Assembly: GCA_023269235.1 (NCBI GenBank)
Contig: JAHFTW010000002.1
Coordinates: forward strand, 1 to 64,000
Origin: Thermoplasmata archaeon
GTDB lineage: Archaea > Thermoplasmatota > E2 > JACPAO01 > JAHFTW01
Length of the DNA stretch: 64,000 nt
Direction: 5' to 3'
Shown here: positions 46,072-54,875 of the stretch, in pieces
Layout: every line of letters starts with the position of its first letter
Numbering within the stretch: position 1 is the stretch's first letter
Notes under the pieces: model-generated
What the model was told of the DNA's origin: nothing
Database searches by the model: none
The model's input: the letters and a program-made list of their open reading frames with translations, nothing else
Program-made: the position numbers and the translations under genes

Positions 46072-46896
46072 ATGCGCGCTTTGCTGCTGACTGGACTCCT
46101 GGTGGCCCTCACCTTGGCCGGCTGCGCCTCGAAGGACACGACCTACGTCTGCACGACGGGCCCGGCGGCGGGCAAAACCATCGACCTCGCCAATGTCACC
46201 GGCAGCGACGCAAAGGGCTTCGACCCGGAGAGCGCCTGCCCCAAGCCGGTGCCGCCAAGCGTCGTCTTCAAGACCATCCCCGCCGCGATGACGGCCTACT
46301 TCCCCGCCAAGGTCGAGTGGACCGTGCTCCCCGGCACCTACGCCGAAGGCCACTCGATGCTGACCGTGGTCGCCGCGAGCCACCACCCCATCACCAGCGC
46401 GACCCCGACGCTTGCCGACTACGCATTCCAGTACGGCAAGAAAGAGCACCAGGAGGTTCCCCAGACCTTCTCGACCACCCTCACCTTCACGGAGGAGGGC
46501 GCCCGCTACATGCGCCTCTTCGCCAACGTGCGCGGCGCCGGCCTCGCCGAGACGCCCTACTACAGCGACGAGGTCAAGATGACCATCCTGCCCGTGCCCG
46601 CCACCGGCAAGACCGTCGTGGCCACCCAGGCGCTCGGCGACCAGGTGGGGGGCTTCAAGGCGGACAGCACGAACCTCCAGCTCGGCGACGCCGTCGTCCT
46701 GCACAACGCGGATGCCCGCGGCCACGTCTTCACGTTCGCCGAGGTCCCCGCCGGCTTCCACAAGCCCGACCCCATGACGGTCGCGATGGGTGGCGACTCC
46801 CCGAGCGTCCTGCTGAACATCCCCGGCAGCTACCGCATCACGGTGGACGACGCGGTGGTCCAGCAGGTCACCCTCAGCGTCGCCGCCCCGGCCTGA
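46072..46896 (+). CDS. Lipoprotein with cupredoxin-like C-terminal fold
   Basis: A 274-residue lipoprotein: signal peptide and lipobox (LVALTLAGC, Cys at 18), a disulfide candidate pair (YVCTTG ... SACPKP), a middle beta domain, and a C-terminal region (LGDAVVLHNADARGHVFTF ... PGSYRITVDD) with the strand pattern of a cupredoxin. The usual C-terminal Cys/His copper ligands are not visible, so metal binding is doubtful. Function unknown, probably extracytoplasmic. Confidence 0.7.
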   Translation: MRALLLTGLLVALTLAGCASKDTTYVCTTGPAAGKTIDLANVTGSDAKGFDPESACPKPVPPSVVFKTIPAAMTAYFPAKVEWTVLPGTYAEGHSMLTVVAASHHPITSATPTLADYAFQYGKKEHQEVPQTFSTTLTFTEEGARYMRLFANVRGAGLAETPYYSDEVKMTILPVPATGKTVVATQALGDQVGGFKADSTNLQLGDAVVLHNADARGHVFTFAEVPAGFHKPDPMTVAMGGDSPSVLLNIPGSYRITVDDAVVQQVTLSVAAPA

Positions 46897-46938
46897 GCGC
46901 GGGCGCAGGTTGAAGCCCGGGAACGTCCTCGGCCCAGC

Positions 46939-47784
46939 GTGGCCGGCCCCCTGGTGTCGTGCGAAGAGTTGGCGCAGCACCTGAACGACCCGTCCTGGCT
47001 CATTCTTGACTGCCGCTACGAGCTGGCGGACAAGGAGAAAGGGATCCGCGACCATGCCGCCAGCCACATCCCGGGCGCCTACCACGCGCACGTGGACCGC
47101 GACCTCTCCGGGCCCGTCGGCGACGGCCGCAAAGGGCGCCACCCCCTCCCGCTCCCCGGCGCGTTCCCGCGCTTCCTCGGCGACCGCGGCGTCGGCCCCG
47201 ACACGATGATCGTCGCCTACGACGATGCTGCCGGCCAATGGGCCAGCCGCGTCTGGTGGCTCGCGCGCCACCACGGCCACGCCAACGTCGCCGTTCTCGA
47301 CGGTGGCTTGACCCGTTGGAAGGCCCTCCGCCTGCCGCTGCGCGCTGGCCACGAAAAACCGCGCCCCCCGACCCAGTTCAAGGGCGTCCCCGGCGCGATG
47401 CCCACGACGGACGCTGGCGCCATCGCGGCGGGCGGCATCACGCTGTTTGACGCGCGCGCGCCCGAACGGTTCCGCGGCGAAGTCGAACCGGTGGACAAGC
47501 GCGCCGGCCACATCCCTGGCGCCCGCAGCATTCCTCTCGCAGGGAACGTCGGCCCCGACATGCGTTTCCTCCCAGCGGCCACGCTTCGTGCGCGCTTCGA
47601 GGCCGCCTTGCCCCCGGCCGGCGGGTCGGTTGCGTGCTACTGCGGCTCCGGCGTCACCGCGACCCACAACGTCCTCGCCATGGAGGTCGCCGGCCTGCCG
47701 ACGCCCGCGCTCTACCCGGGCTCCTGGTCCGAGTGGAGCTGGCCCGACGCAAAACGGCCCATCGCGATGGGGCCGGAACCCTGA
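46939..47784 (+). CDS. Two-domain rhodanese (thiosulfate/3-mercaptopyruvate sulfurtransferase)
   Basis: A 281-residue tandem-rhodanese protein. The C-terminal domain has the active-site loop CYCGSGVTA (second Cys catalytic); the N-terminal domain (VSCEELAQHLNDPSWLILD, VAYDDAAGQWASRVWWLARHHGH) is catalytically inactive as usual. The CGSGVTA loop favours 3-mercaptopyruvate over thiosulfate. The start is GTG 46939, with a TTGAAGCC box about 26 nt before it. Confidence 0.92.
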   Translation: MAGPLVSCEELAQHLNDPSWLILDCRYELADKEKGIRDHAASHIPGAYHAHVDRDLSGPVGDGRKGRHPLPLPGAFPRFLGDRGVGPDTMIVAYDDAAGQWASRVWWLARHHGHANVAVLDGGLTRWKALRLPLRAGHEKPRPPTQFKGVPGAMPTTDAGAIAAGGITLFDARAPERFRGEVEPVDKRAGHIPGARSIPLAGNVGPDMRFLPAATLRARFEAALPPAGGSVACYCGSGVTATHNVLAMEVAGLPTPALYPGSWSEWSWPDAKRPIAMGPEP

Positions 47785-47810
47785 AGCCCGCCACTTCATC
47801 GCGTCCTTCG

Positions 47811-48719
47811 ATGGCAAAGACGCCGGCCAAGAAGGCCGCGCCGCACGCGACGAAGGTCAAGCTCGGCCTGCTCCAGACGCACGCGTCCGACAAGGCGACG
47901 GACAACCTGGCCCGCACCCTGAAGCTCATCGACCAGGCCGCCAAGAAAGGCGCCAACGTCGTCTGCACGCAGGAGCTGTTCCTCGGCCCATACTTTTGCC
48001 AGGAGGAGGACGCCGCTAACTTCGACCTCGCCGAGCCCATCCCCGGGCCGACGACGCAGGCGCTCGCCAAGAAGGCGAAGCAGCACGGCATCGTCATCGT
48101 GGCCTCGCTGTTCGAGAAGCGCGCGAAGGGCCTCTACCACAACACGGCCGTCGTCTTCGACACGGACGGCACGATGCTGGGCACATACCGGAAAATGCAC
48201 ATCCCGGACGACCCGCGCTTCTACGAGAAATTCTACTTCACGCCGGGCGACGCCGACGCGAAGGGCGGCCCGTGGCGCGTCTTCGACACCAAGTTCGGCC
48301 GCATCGGCGTCCTGATTTGCTGGGACCAATGGTACCCGGAGGCCGCTCGCCTCACCGCGATGCAGGGTGCGGACATCCTCGTCTATCCCACGGCAATTGG
48401 CACCTGGACGGGCGAGATGGAGTACAAACCCATCCAGCACGACGCGTGGCGCACCATCCAGCGCTCCCACAGCGTCGCCAACGCCTGCTTCGTCGCCGCC
48501 ATCAACCGCGTCGGCACCGAAGGCGACCTGCTGTTCTGGGGCGGTAGTTTCGTGAGCCGCCCGATGGGCGTCGTGGCCGCCGAGGCCGGCGACAAGGAGG
48601 AGGTTCTCGTCGTCGAGTGCGACCTGGCCGACATCGAACTCGCCCGCCGCGGCTGGCCTTTCTTTAGGGACCGTCGCGTGGACGCCTACGGCGGCCTGAC
48701 GAAGCGGTTTGGTCACTGA
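47811..48719 (+). CDS. aguB: N-carbamoylputrescine amidase
   Basis: A 302-residue nitrilase-superfamily enzyme that converts N-carbamoylputrescine to putrescine, CO2 and ammonia. The catalytic triad is visible: Glu in VVCTQELFLGPYF, Lys in YRKMHIPDD and Cys in GVLICWDQWYPEAAR, the last block being typical of AguB. A short Lys/Ala tail precedes the domain. It lies 44 nt upstream of aguA, the gene for the preceding step. Confidence 0.94.
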   Translation: MAKTPAKKAAPHATKVKLGLLQTHASDKATDNLARTLKLIDQAAKKGANVVCTQELFLGPYFCQEEDAANFDLAEPIPGPTTQALAKKAKQHGIVIVASLFEKRAKGLYHNTAVVFDTDGTMLGTYRKMHIPDDPRFYEKFYFTPGDADAKGGPWRVFDTKFGRIGVLICWDQWYPEAARLTAMQGADILVYPTAIGTWTGEMEYKPIQHDAWRTIQRSHSVANACFVAAINRVGTEGDLLFWGGSFVSRPMGVVAAEAGDKEEVLVVECDLADIELARRGWPFFRDRRVDAYGGLTKRFGH

Positions 48720-48763
48720 CGCGCCAGCGTCGCCTTGAAGTCCCGCACGCCTTCGCCGGAGCG

Positions 48764-49840
48764 ATGAGCCTGCGCGGACCGACCCCGACCCCCAAGGACT
48801 TGGGCTTCCGGATGCCGGCCGAGTGGGAGCCGCAGGAGTCCGTCTGGCTCGTGTGGCCGCGCGACCCGCTGACGTGGCCCGACCGCGTCGAGAAGGCGCG
48901 CGCCACGTTCCTCGCAGCGATGCGGCACATCACGCCGAGCCAGCGCGTGGACCTCGTCGTCCACCACGACCTCCTCGCCGACGCGAAGAAGGCGGTCGCC
49001 GACGCCAGCCTGCGCAACGTCGCCTTCCACGCCGTGGATCATCAGGACTCCTGGATTCGCGACTACGGGCCGCTCTACCTCGTCCGGCAAGGCAAGACGC
49101 CGGGCGCCGCGCGGGAACGGATGGCGGTGCGCTTCGGCTTCAACGCGTGGGGCAACAAGTACGAGTCCCTCCTGAAGGACCAGGGCGTCATCGCGCAACT
49201 GGGCGCCGCCATCGCAGCCCCGCTCCAGGCGGTCGAGATGGTGCTCGAAGGCGGCAGCCTCGACGTGGACGGCCAAGGCACGCTGCTCACCACGAAGCAG
49301 TGCCTCCTCAACGAGAACCGAAACCCGGACATGGACCAGGCCGCCATCGAAGCGAACCTCCGCGCCTACCTCGGCGTGGAAAAGGTCCTCTGGCTCGGCG
49401 ACGGCATCGAAGGCGACGACACGGACGGCCATGTGGACGACATCACGCGCTTCGTGGCCCCCGGCGTCGTGGCGACCTGCGTCGAGGAGGACCGGAACCA
49501 TCCCAACTTCAAGCCCCTCGACGAGAACCTGTGGGCCCTCCAGAACATGACGGACGCCCACGGCCGCCCGCTGCGCGTGGTCGAGCTTCCGATGCCGAAG
49601 GACATCCTCGCCGAGGGCGAGGTCCTGCCCGCGTCGCACGGCAACTTCCTCATCACGAACGGTGCCGTGCTAATGCCCGCGTTTGGGGGCCCCAGCGACG
49701 ACGTCGCGCAGCGCCGCCTGCAGCAGTGCTTCAAGGACCGCCCCGTCGTCAAGCTCCCCTGCGCCGACCTGGTGTGGGGCATGGGCGCCATCCACTGCCT
49801 GAGCCAGCAAATGCCAATGGGTCGTCCCGCCTTCCTGTAG
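48764..49840 (+). CDS. aguA: Agmatine deiminase
   Basis: A 358-residue enzyme of the agmatine deiminase/PPAD family that turns agmatine into N-carbamoylputrescine. DSWIRDYGP, EGGSLDVDGQGTLLT, GDDTDGHVDD and the catalytic C-terminal Cys in GMGAIHCLSQQMP are intact. Together with aguB it gives agmatine-to-putrescine conversion without agmatinase. A CTTGAAG box lies about 26 nt before the ATG. Confidence 0.94.
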   Translation: MSLRGPTPTPKDLGFRMPAEWEPQESVWLVWPRDPLTWPDRVEKARATFLAAMRHITPSQRVDLVVHHDLLADAKKAVADASLRNVAFHAVDHQDSWIRDYGPLYLVRQGKTPGAARERMAVRFGFNAWGNKYESLLKDQGVIAQLGAAIAAPLQAVEMVLEGGSLDVDGQGTLLTTKQCLLNENRNPDMDQAAIEANLRAYLGVEKVLWLGDGIEGDDTDGHVDDITRFVAPGVVATCVEEDRNHPNFKPLDENLWALQNMTDAHGRPLRVVELPMPKDILAEGEVLPASHGNFLITNGAVLMPAFGGPSDDVAQRRLQQCFKDRPVVKLPCADLVWGMGAIHCLSQQMPMGRPAFL

Positions 49841-49860
49841 GGCCGGCCCCGGCAACGGAC

Positions 49861-49869
49861 GATTTCAAG
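49861..49869 (+). promoter_or_regulatory. TATA-like box for the ACT-malic enzyme
   Basis: GATTTCAAG, centred 29 nt before ATG 49894, supports this start and a leaderless transcript. Confidence 0.45.
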
Positions 49870-49893
49870 AACATCCTCCCCGTCGGTCGTGGC

Positions 49894-51345
49894 ATGGCCC
49901 ACCTGAGCGCTTCCTACTCCATCACGCTGCGGCTGCAGATTGACAACAAGCCGGGCATGCTCGGAAAAATTGCGACGCGCCTTGGCGAACTGGGCGGCTC
50001 CATCGGCGCGATCGACATGGTGCGCACCGAGAAAGGCGGCGCCGTCTTGATTCGCGACATCACGGTGGACTGCTCCTCGGAGGAGCACGCGCAGAAGGTC
50101 CAAGCCGGCGTCAACGACATGGAAGGCGTGACCGTGGCGGCCGTGAGCGACCGCGTCTTCCTGGCCCATCTCGGCGGCAAGATCACCGTCAACTCCAAGA
50201 TCCCGCTCAAGACGCGCGACGACCTCAGCATCGCCTACACGCCGGGCGTCGCCCGCGTCTGCTGGGCCATCGCGAAGGACAAGTCCGCCTCGCACAACCT
50301 CACCATCCGCAAGAACACGGTCGCGGTCGTCTCCGACGGGTCCGCCATCCTCGGCATCGGCAACCTCGGCCCCGAGGCCGCGATGCCGGTCATGGAGGGC
50401 AAGGCGCAGCTCTTCAAGGAGTTCGCCGGCGTGGACGCCTTCCCGCTCTGCATCGACGTCCACGACGTGGATGGCATCGTCAACTTCGTCAAGGCCATCG
50501 CACCCACGTTCGGCGGCATCAACCTGGAGGACATCGCGGCCCCCAAGTGCTTCGAGATCGAGCGCCGCCTCAAGACCGAGGTGGACATCCCGGTCTTCCA
50601 CGACGACCAGCACGGCACCGCCATCGTCATGCTCGCGGCGCTCACCAACGCCGCCAAGATCGTGAAGAAGGACCTCAAGGGCCTCAAGGTCGTCGTCAAC
50701 GGTGTCGGCGCCTCCGGGACCGCCTGCTCCAAGATCATGCTCGCCGCGGGCGTCAAGGACGTCGTCGGCTGCGACACGAAGGGCGTCGTCCACAAGGGCC
50801 GCACCGACTTGAACCCGGAGAAACTCGAGTACGCGAACCTCACCAACCCCCGCAACGTCACCGGCACCGTGCGCGACGCCCTCAAGGGCGCCGACGTCTT
50901 CGTCGGCCTCTCGTCGGCGAACCTCCTCAAGCGCGCCGACATCCAGTCCATGGCCAAGTCGCCCATCGTGTTCGCGATGGCGAACCCCGACCCCGAGATC
51001 ACCCCCGAGGAGGCCGGCGACGCCGTGGCCGTCATGGCGACCGGCCGCAGCGACTACCCCAACCAGATCAACAACGTGCTCGCCTTCCCCGGCGTCTTCC
51101 GCGGCGCCCTGGACGCGCAGGCCACCGACATCAACGAGGAGATGAAGGTCGCCGCCGCCAAGGCCATCGCAAGCCTCGTCCTCCCCGAGGAGCTGTCGCC
51201 CGACTACATCATCCCCAGCACCTTCAACCCGAAGGTCGGCCCCACCGTCGCCAAGGCCGTCAAGGAGGCCGCCATCGCCACGGGCATCTGCCGCAAGAAG
51301 TCCAGCACGGGCGCCCCCGTCGCGCTGGAGCACATGAACGGCTAA
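49894..51345 (+). CDS. Malic enzyme (NAD(P)-dependent) with N-terminal ACT domain
   Basis: A 483-residue enzyme for oxidative decarboxylation of malate to pyruvate. Residues about 8-80 form an ACT domain (LRLQIDNKPGMLGKIATRLGE), which commonly binds an amino acid for regulation. The catalytic part has AYTPGVARVC, VVSDGSAILGIGNLG, DDQHGTAIV and the nucleotide loop GVGASGTAC, with FAMANPDPEI downstream. The fusion of ACT with malic enzyme is seen in archaea and some bacteria. Confidence 0.95.
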   Translation: MAHLSASYSITLRLQIDNKPGMLGKIATRLGELGGSIGAIDMVRTEKGGAVLIRDITVDCSSEEHAQKVQAGVNDMEGVTVAAVSDRVFLAHLGGKITVNSKIPLKTRDDLSIAYTPGVARVCWAIAKDKSASHNLTIRKNTVAVVSDGSAILGIGNLGPEAAMPVMEGKAQLFKEFAGVDAFPLCIDVHDVDGIVNFVKAIAPTFGGINLEDIAAPKCFEIERRLKTEVDIPVFHDDQHGTAIVMLAALTNAAKIVKKDLKGLKVVVNGVGASGTACSKIMLAAGVKDVVGCDTKGVVHKGRTDLNPEKLEYANLTNPRNVTGTVRDALKGADVFVGLSSANLLKRADIQSMAKSPIVFAMANPDPEITPEEAGDAVAVMATGRSDYPNQINNVLAFPGVFRGALDAQATDINEEMKVAAAKAIASLVLPEELSPDYIIPSTFNPKVGPTVAKAVKEAAIATGICRKKSSTGAPVALEHMNG

Positions 51346-51355
51346 CCCGTTCGAC

Positions 51356-51883
51356 TCAGACGGACGGCTTGCCCGGCTTCGACAGCCACCACGCGACAGC
51401 GGCCGCCAACATGGCGACGACGGCGATCTCCCACCCGACATGGGGCGCGCCGCTCACGAGACTAGGGTTCCCGGTGACGTTGTCCACATAGGAGCGGGAG
51501 CCCCAGAACGGGAACTCGACGGGCCAGAGCCAGCATGACGCGCACGCGGCAAGAAGAACGAGGGTGGAGCGGCCCATGTCGCGACGGAAGCGGGCTGGCT
51601 CGTGGCGCCAGCTCGAGGCCGCGACGCGGAAGAACAGCACCAGGATGGCCAGGGCGAGGAGGGCGATGGTAAGCCACTGCGCCCAGACGCGCGCGACCTC
51701 CCCGGTCTGGTCCCAGAGCCAGACCGGCTCCACCAGGTCGCCGCTGACGCCGTCGAGAGTCGCGTTGAGCCCCCACCAGGGCGTGATGAGGCTGGTCGCG
51801 GCGAGGACGAACGCGAGGAGGGCGAACCAGTTTGCGCGCCGCAGGCCAGGCTCCTCGGGGCGCTCGATTTGCGTCTCCTCCAT
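51356..51883 (-). CDS. Four-helix membrane protein of unknown function
   Basis: A 175-residue protein with about four membrane helices (residues about 20-40, 68-90, 108-125 and 148-168) and an extracellular loop after the first (TPWWGLNATLDG). ATG 51883 is preceded by GGGAGGAG, a good ribosome-binding site, one of the few clear ones here. No family recognised. Confidence 0.7.
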   Translation of the reverse strand: MEETQIERPEEPGLRRANWFALLAFVLAATSLITPWWGLNATLDGVSGDLVEPVWLWDQTGEVARVWAQWLTIALLALAILVLFFRVAASSWRHEPARFRRDMGRSTLVLLAACASCWLWPVEFPFWGSRSYVDNVTGNPSLVSGAPHVGWEIAVVAMLAAAVAWWLSKPGKPSV

Positions 51884-51952
51884 GCTCCTCCCAGGAGGGG
51901 CTTGGGCATGAGGGTTGCGAAACCCCAAGAGGGCCCCGTCCCTTGCGGGGGC

Positions 51953-52183
51953 ATGGGCAACGAGCTGACGGGCAGCCTCACCGGCACGGGCGCGAAGATG
52001 AAAGCCGAGATCGGGACCGGCGTCGTCGTCTTCCGCGGCGCCTTCAAGGCCGAGGTGCCGTTCAAGGAGATCGTCGCCGAGGCCCGCGGCACCCTGCTCA
52101 TCCTCTCGACGCGCGGCCACGTCGTGCAGCTCGCCGGTGGCGCGAAGGCGGCCTCGATGGCGGCCAAGATTCGGGCAGGATGA
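51953..52183 (+). CDS. Small beta-rich protein (PH-like), unknown function
   Basis: A 76-residue cytoplasmic protein of alternating strands (TGVVVFRGAFKAEVPFKEI, GTLLILSTRGHVVQLAGG), resembling small PH-like DUF proteins seen in many bacteria. An in-frame ATG at 51908 would add 15 residues but lacks domain character. It is followed 4 nt later by a lipoprotein gene, so the two form a pair. Confidence 0.65.
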   Translation: MGNELTGSLTGTGAKMKAEIGTGVVVFRGAFKAEVPFKEIVAEARGTLLILSTRGHVVQLAGGAKAASMAAKIRAG

Positions 52184-52187
52184 CGCC

Positions 52188-52571
52188 GTGAAATTTCTTG
52201 TTCTCGTGTGCGTGTTCCTGGTGCTGGCCGGCTGCGCGACGCCGAGCGGGACTCCGACGTCCGGGGGTGGCGGAGTGCGCGGGACGGTTTGGTACGGTGC
52301 CACCTGTCCCGTCCAGCGCGATCCGCCGGACCCAAACTGCGCGGACCGTGTGTACCAGACCACGCTCGAACTCACCACTGCGGAAGGGACGTTGCTGCGG
52401 ACCTTTGGCTCCGGCGCCGACGGGGTGTTCCAAGTGGAGGTCGGACCTGGGACCTATGCGATTCGCTCGCCGCCGCAACCTAGTTTGCCCAGGTGTTCCG
52501 CGGGGCCGTTCGAGGTCGTCGCGGGGAATTACACGGTCGCAGACGTCCATTGCGATTCTGGAATTCGCTAA
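52188..52571 (+). CDS. Small lipoprotein (DSGIR-ending beta-sandwich type)
   Basis: A 127-residue lipoprotein: signal peptide and lipobox (FLVLAGC, Cys at 15), a short linker and one carboxypeptidase-regulatory-like beta domain with GTVWYGATCPVQRDPP, DGVFQVEVGPGTYAI and the ending DVHCDSGIR, a recurring bacterial secreted module. Start GTG 52188, 4 nt after the previous stop. Function unknown. Its stop overlaps the convergent HRDC gene. Confidence 0.78.
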   Translation: MKFLVLVCVFLVLAGCATPSGTPTSGGGGVRGTVWYGATCPVQRDPPDPNCADRVYQTTLELTTAEGTLLRTFGSGADGVFQVEVGPGTYAIRSPPQPSLPRCSAGPFEVVAGNYTVADVHCDSGIR

Positions 52572-52921
52572 GCCGCGACGGGTTCAGCACTCTTTTGGGC
52601 GGCCGCGACGACGGCGAGGATGCCCGCGCCGTAGCGTTCCGCCTTGCTCGCACCGATGCCGCGCACCGCCTGCAACTGCCCCAGCTCGGCAGGGCGGGCC
52701 TGCTCGATGGCGCGCAGCACGGCGTCGCTCGCGATGATGTAGGGCGGCACCTGCTGCGTCCGCGCTTCCTGGGTGCGCCACTGGCGCAGCGCGGCGAAGA
52801 GCGGGCCGCCGGCGCGCGGGAGGGCGTTGGTGCGCAGGGCGCGCTGGAACGTGGCGAGGGCGGTCTCGAGGTCGGTCGTGGCTTGCGCCAGGTCGGGCGT
52901 GGATGCTCCGGGGTCGGGCAT
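52568..52921 (-). CDS. HRDC-domain protein
   Basis: A 117-residue stand-alone HRDC domain: FAALRQWRTQEARTQQVPPY, IIASDAVLRAI and GIGASKAERYG. HRDC domains of RecQ helicases and RNase D bind nucleic acids; no catalytic domain is attached here. Upstream is the SprT-like gene on the same strand, 55 nt away. Confidence 0.85.
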   Translation of the reverse strand: MPDPGASTPDLAQATTDLETALATFQRALRTNALPRAGGPLFAALRQWRTQEARTQQVPPYIIASDAVLRAIEQARPAELGQLQAVRGIGASKAERYGAGILAVVAAAQKSAEPVAA

Positions 52922-52976
52922 GGGGTTTCCGAAGACTGCTCACGGGATACGCTGGATGGACAGGTCTTGGCCTGTC

Positions 52977-53345
52977 TCAGGCCGGCCAGTCCTTCCGGAG
53001 AGGGTCGCCATCGTCGAGGGTCGCGATCTGGCGCGCCCCGCAACGTCGGGCGTGTTCCTGCCACGCCGGGCCATGGTCCTCGTCCTCGTCGAACAGGAGG
53101 GCCGCCGCGTGGGCCACCTCGTGCCGCGCCGCCTCCAGCAGCAGGTCGCCTTGGACGTGGGCGGAGAGCAGAAACGGCCTGAGCACGCGCCATGGTCCGG
53201 CCCCGTGCGTCCGAGTCATGGAGAAGATGTCTTTCCGGTCCACCACCTCGACGCCGGGGAAGGCCGGCAGTGTCCCACGGTACACGTCGTGGTTGAGCCG
53301 CTCGTATTCCTGCCGGAAGCGGGCGGCGGCGTCGGGCACGGTCAC
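52977..53345 (-). CDS. SprT-like zinc metallopeptidase
   Basis: A 122-residue SprT-like domain with HEVAH and a downstream His (DHGPAW) as zinc ligands. Such proteins cut DNA-protein crosslinks (Spartan) or have unknown bacterial roles. There is no DNA-binding tail. Start GTG 53345. Between HRDC and MFS genes on the same strand. Confidence 0.82.
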   Translation of the reverse strand: MTVPDAAARFRQEYERLNHDVYRGTLPAFPGVEVVDRKDIFSMTRTHGAGPWRVLRPFLLSAHVQGDLLLEAARHEVAHAAALLFDEDEDHGPAWQEHARRCGARQIATLDDGDPLRKDWPA

Positions 53346-53384
53346 TTGGCCGACGCGAGGCGTGCGCCCGCCTTGAACGCCACG

Positions 53385-54863
53385 CTAGTGGACGGGCATC
53401 GCAGCGGGGCCGGCCGACGGGGCCTTGACGCGCAGCAGGAAACCGGCGAGCAGGGCGGCCACGATGGCGCACGCCGCGCCAGCGACGAAGGCGGCATGGT
53501 AGCCGCCGTTGAGGGCCGCAACGGGGCCGAATCCTTGGCCGGTGAAGACCGCAGACCGTGAGGCGGCGAGGCTTGCAAGCCCGGCGAGGCCCAACGCGCC
53601 GCCCATCATGAACGAGGTGTTGACGAGCCCCGACGCGAGGCCGGCTTCCTCCGGCTTGGCGTCACTCATGGCCGCCAGGAAGAGCGGGTTGAACGCCATG
53701 CCGGCGCCAACACCGAGGATGAGCATGCCCGGCACAACGTCCACCCACACGTCGCCGCCGACGGGGGCGCGCGCGAAGAGCAGGAGGCCGACCGCGGCAA
53801 GCAGGAGGCCGACCGCCATGGGGCCGCGGATGCCGAACTTGTTGACCATGCGCGCGGAGAGGCCGACCGAGAAGGCGGCCATGATGGCGTCGGCGGGCAC
53901 GAACGCGAGGCCAGTCGTCTGCGCGTCGAGGCCCAGGACGCTCTGCATGTAGAGCGAGATGAGGAAGAACCACGCGAACATGGCGGCGGCCCACAGGACG
54001 CCCGCGATGTTGGTGACGACGATGTTGCGCGACTTGAACAACGACAGCGGGACGAGCGGGTTGGCGACCTTCTTCTCGATGGCGATGAAAAGGGCTACGA
54101 GCGCCACCGCGCCGGCGAAGCGCAGGAGGGTCGCCTGCGAGGTCCAGCCTTCGTCCTTGGCCTGCACGACGGCGTACACGGCGAGCAGGAGGGCGCTCGT
54201 GATGGTGGCCGCTCCGGCGACGTCGAGGCGGCCGGACTTGACGCCCTTGATGTCGGGCACCGTCGCCATCGTGCCGAAATAGACCGCGATGCCGATGGGG
54301 ATGTTGATGAGGAAGTTCCAGTGCCAGTCGAAGTGCGCCGTGATGTAGCCGCCCACGACCGCGCCGAGGGCGCCGCCGCCGGAGGCGATGAAGGCGAAGA
54401 TGCCCATCGCCTTGGCGCGCTCCGGGCCGTCCGCGAAGAGCGTCATGATGATGGAGAGCGACACGGCCGCGACCACGGCCGCGCCGAGGCCTTGGATGGC
54501 ACGCGCCACGATGAGGACGACCTGGGAGTGCGCGACGCCGCACAGCAGCGAGGCGCCCGTGAAGACCGCGAGGCCGACGAGGAAGACGCGACGCGGTCCG
54601 AACAGGTCGCCCATGCGGCCCGCGAGCAGCAGGAAGCCGCCGAAGGTGAGAAGGTACGCATTGACGACCCACGCGAGGCCGGCCTGCGAGAAGCCCAGGT
54701 CGGCGCCGATCTTGGTGAGCGCGAGATTCGCGATGGTCGTGTCGAGGACGTTCATGAGCGTCCCGATGCCCATGACGGCGAAGGCAAGCCAGCGGATGCG
54801 GTTGCTCAGGCCGTGCGCGGCGGACGGCGCCGCGACGGGCGTGGGGACAGGAAGCTCGGTCAT
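53385..54863 (-). CDS. MFS drug:H+ antiporter, DHA2 (14-helix) type
   Basis: A 492-residue EmrB/QacA-like exporter. Motif A (GRMGDLFGPRRVFLVG), the DTTIANLAL segment of helix 1 and ARAIQGLGAAVVA are typical. About 14 helices. It is the last gene of the ArsR-SRPBCC operon, 12 nt after the hydrolase, and probably exports a small toxic compound. Confidence 0.9.
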   Translation of the reverse strand: MTELPVPTPVAAPSAAHGLSNRIRWLAFAVMGIGTLMNVLDTTIANLALTKIGADLGFSQAGLAWVVNAYLLTFGGFLLLAGRMGDLFGPRRVFLVGLAVFTGASLLCGVAHSQVVLIVARAIQGLGAAVVAAVSLSIIMTLFADGPERAKAMGIFAFIASGGGALGAVVGGYITAHFDWHWNFLINIPIGIAVYFGTMATVPDIKGVKSGRLDVAGAATITSALLLAVYAVVQAKDEGWTSQATLLRFAGAVALVALFIAIEKKVANPLVPLSLFKSRNIVVTNIAGVLWAAAMFAWFFLISLYMQSVLGLDAQTTGLAFVPADAIMAAFSVGLSARMVNKFGIRGPMAVGLLLAAVGLLLFARAPVGGDVWVDVVPGMLILGVGAGMAFNPLFLAAMSDAKPEEAGLASGLVNTSFMMGGALGLAGLASLAASRSAVFTGQGFGPVAALNGGYHAAFVAGAACAIVAALLAGFLLRVKAPSAGPAAMPVH

Positions 54864-54875
54864 GCGGAAATCCGG

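Noticed and set aside
49366..51441. A 691-codon open frame on the minus strand opposite the ACT-malic enzyme
   Set aside because: Same shadow pattern opposite a well-supported gene, without motifs.
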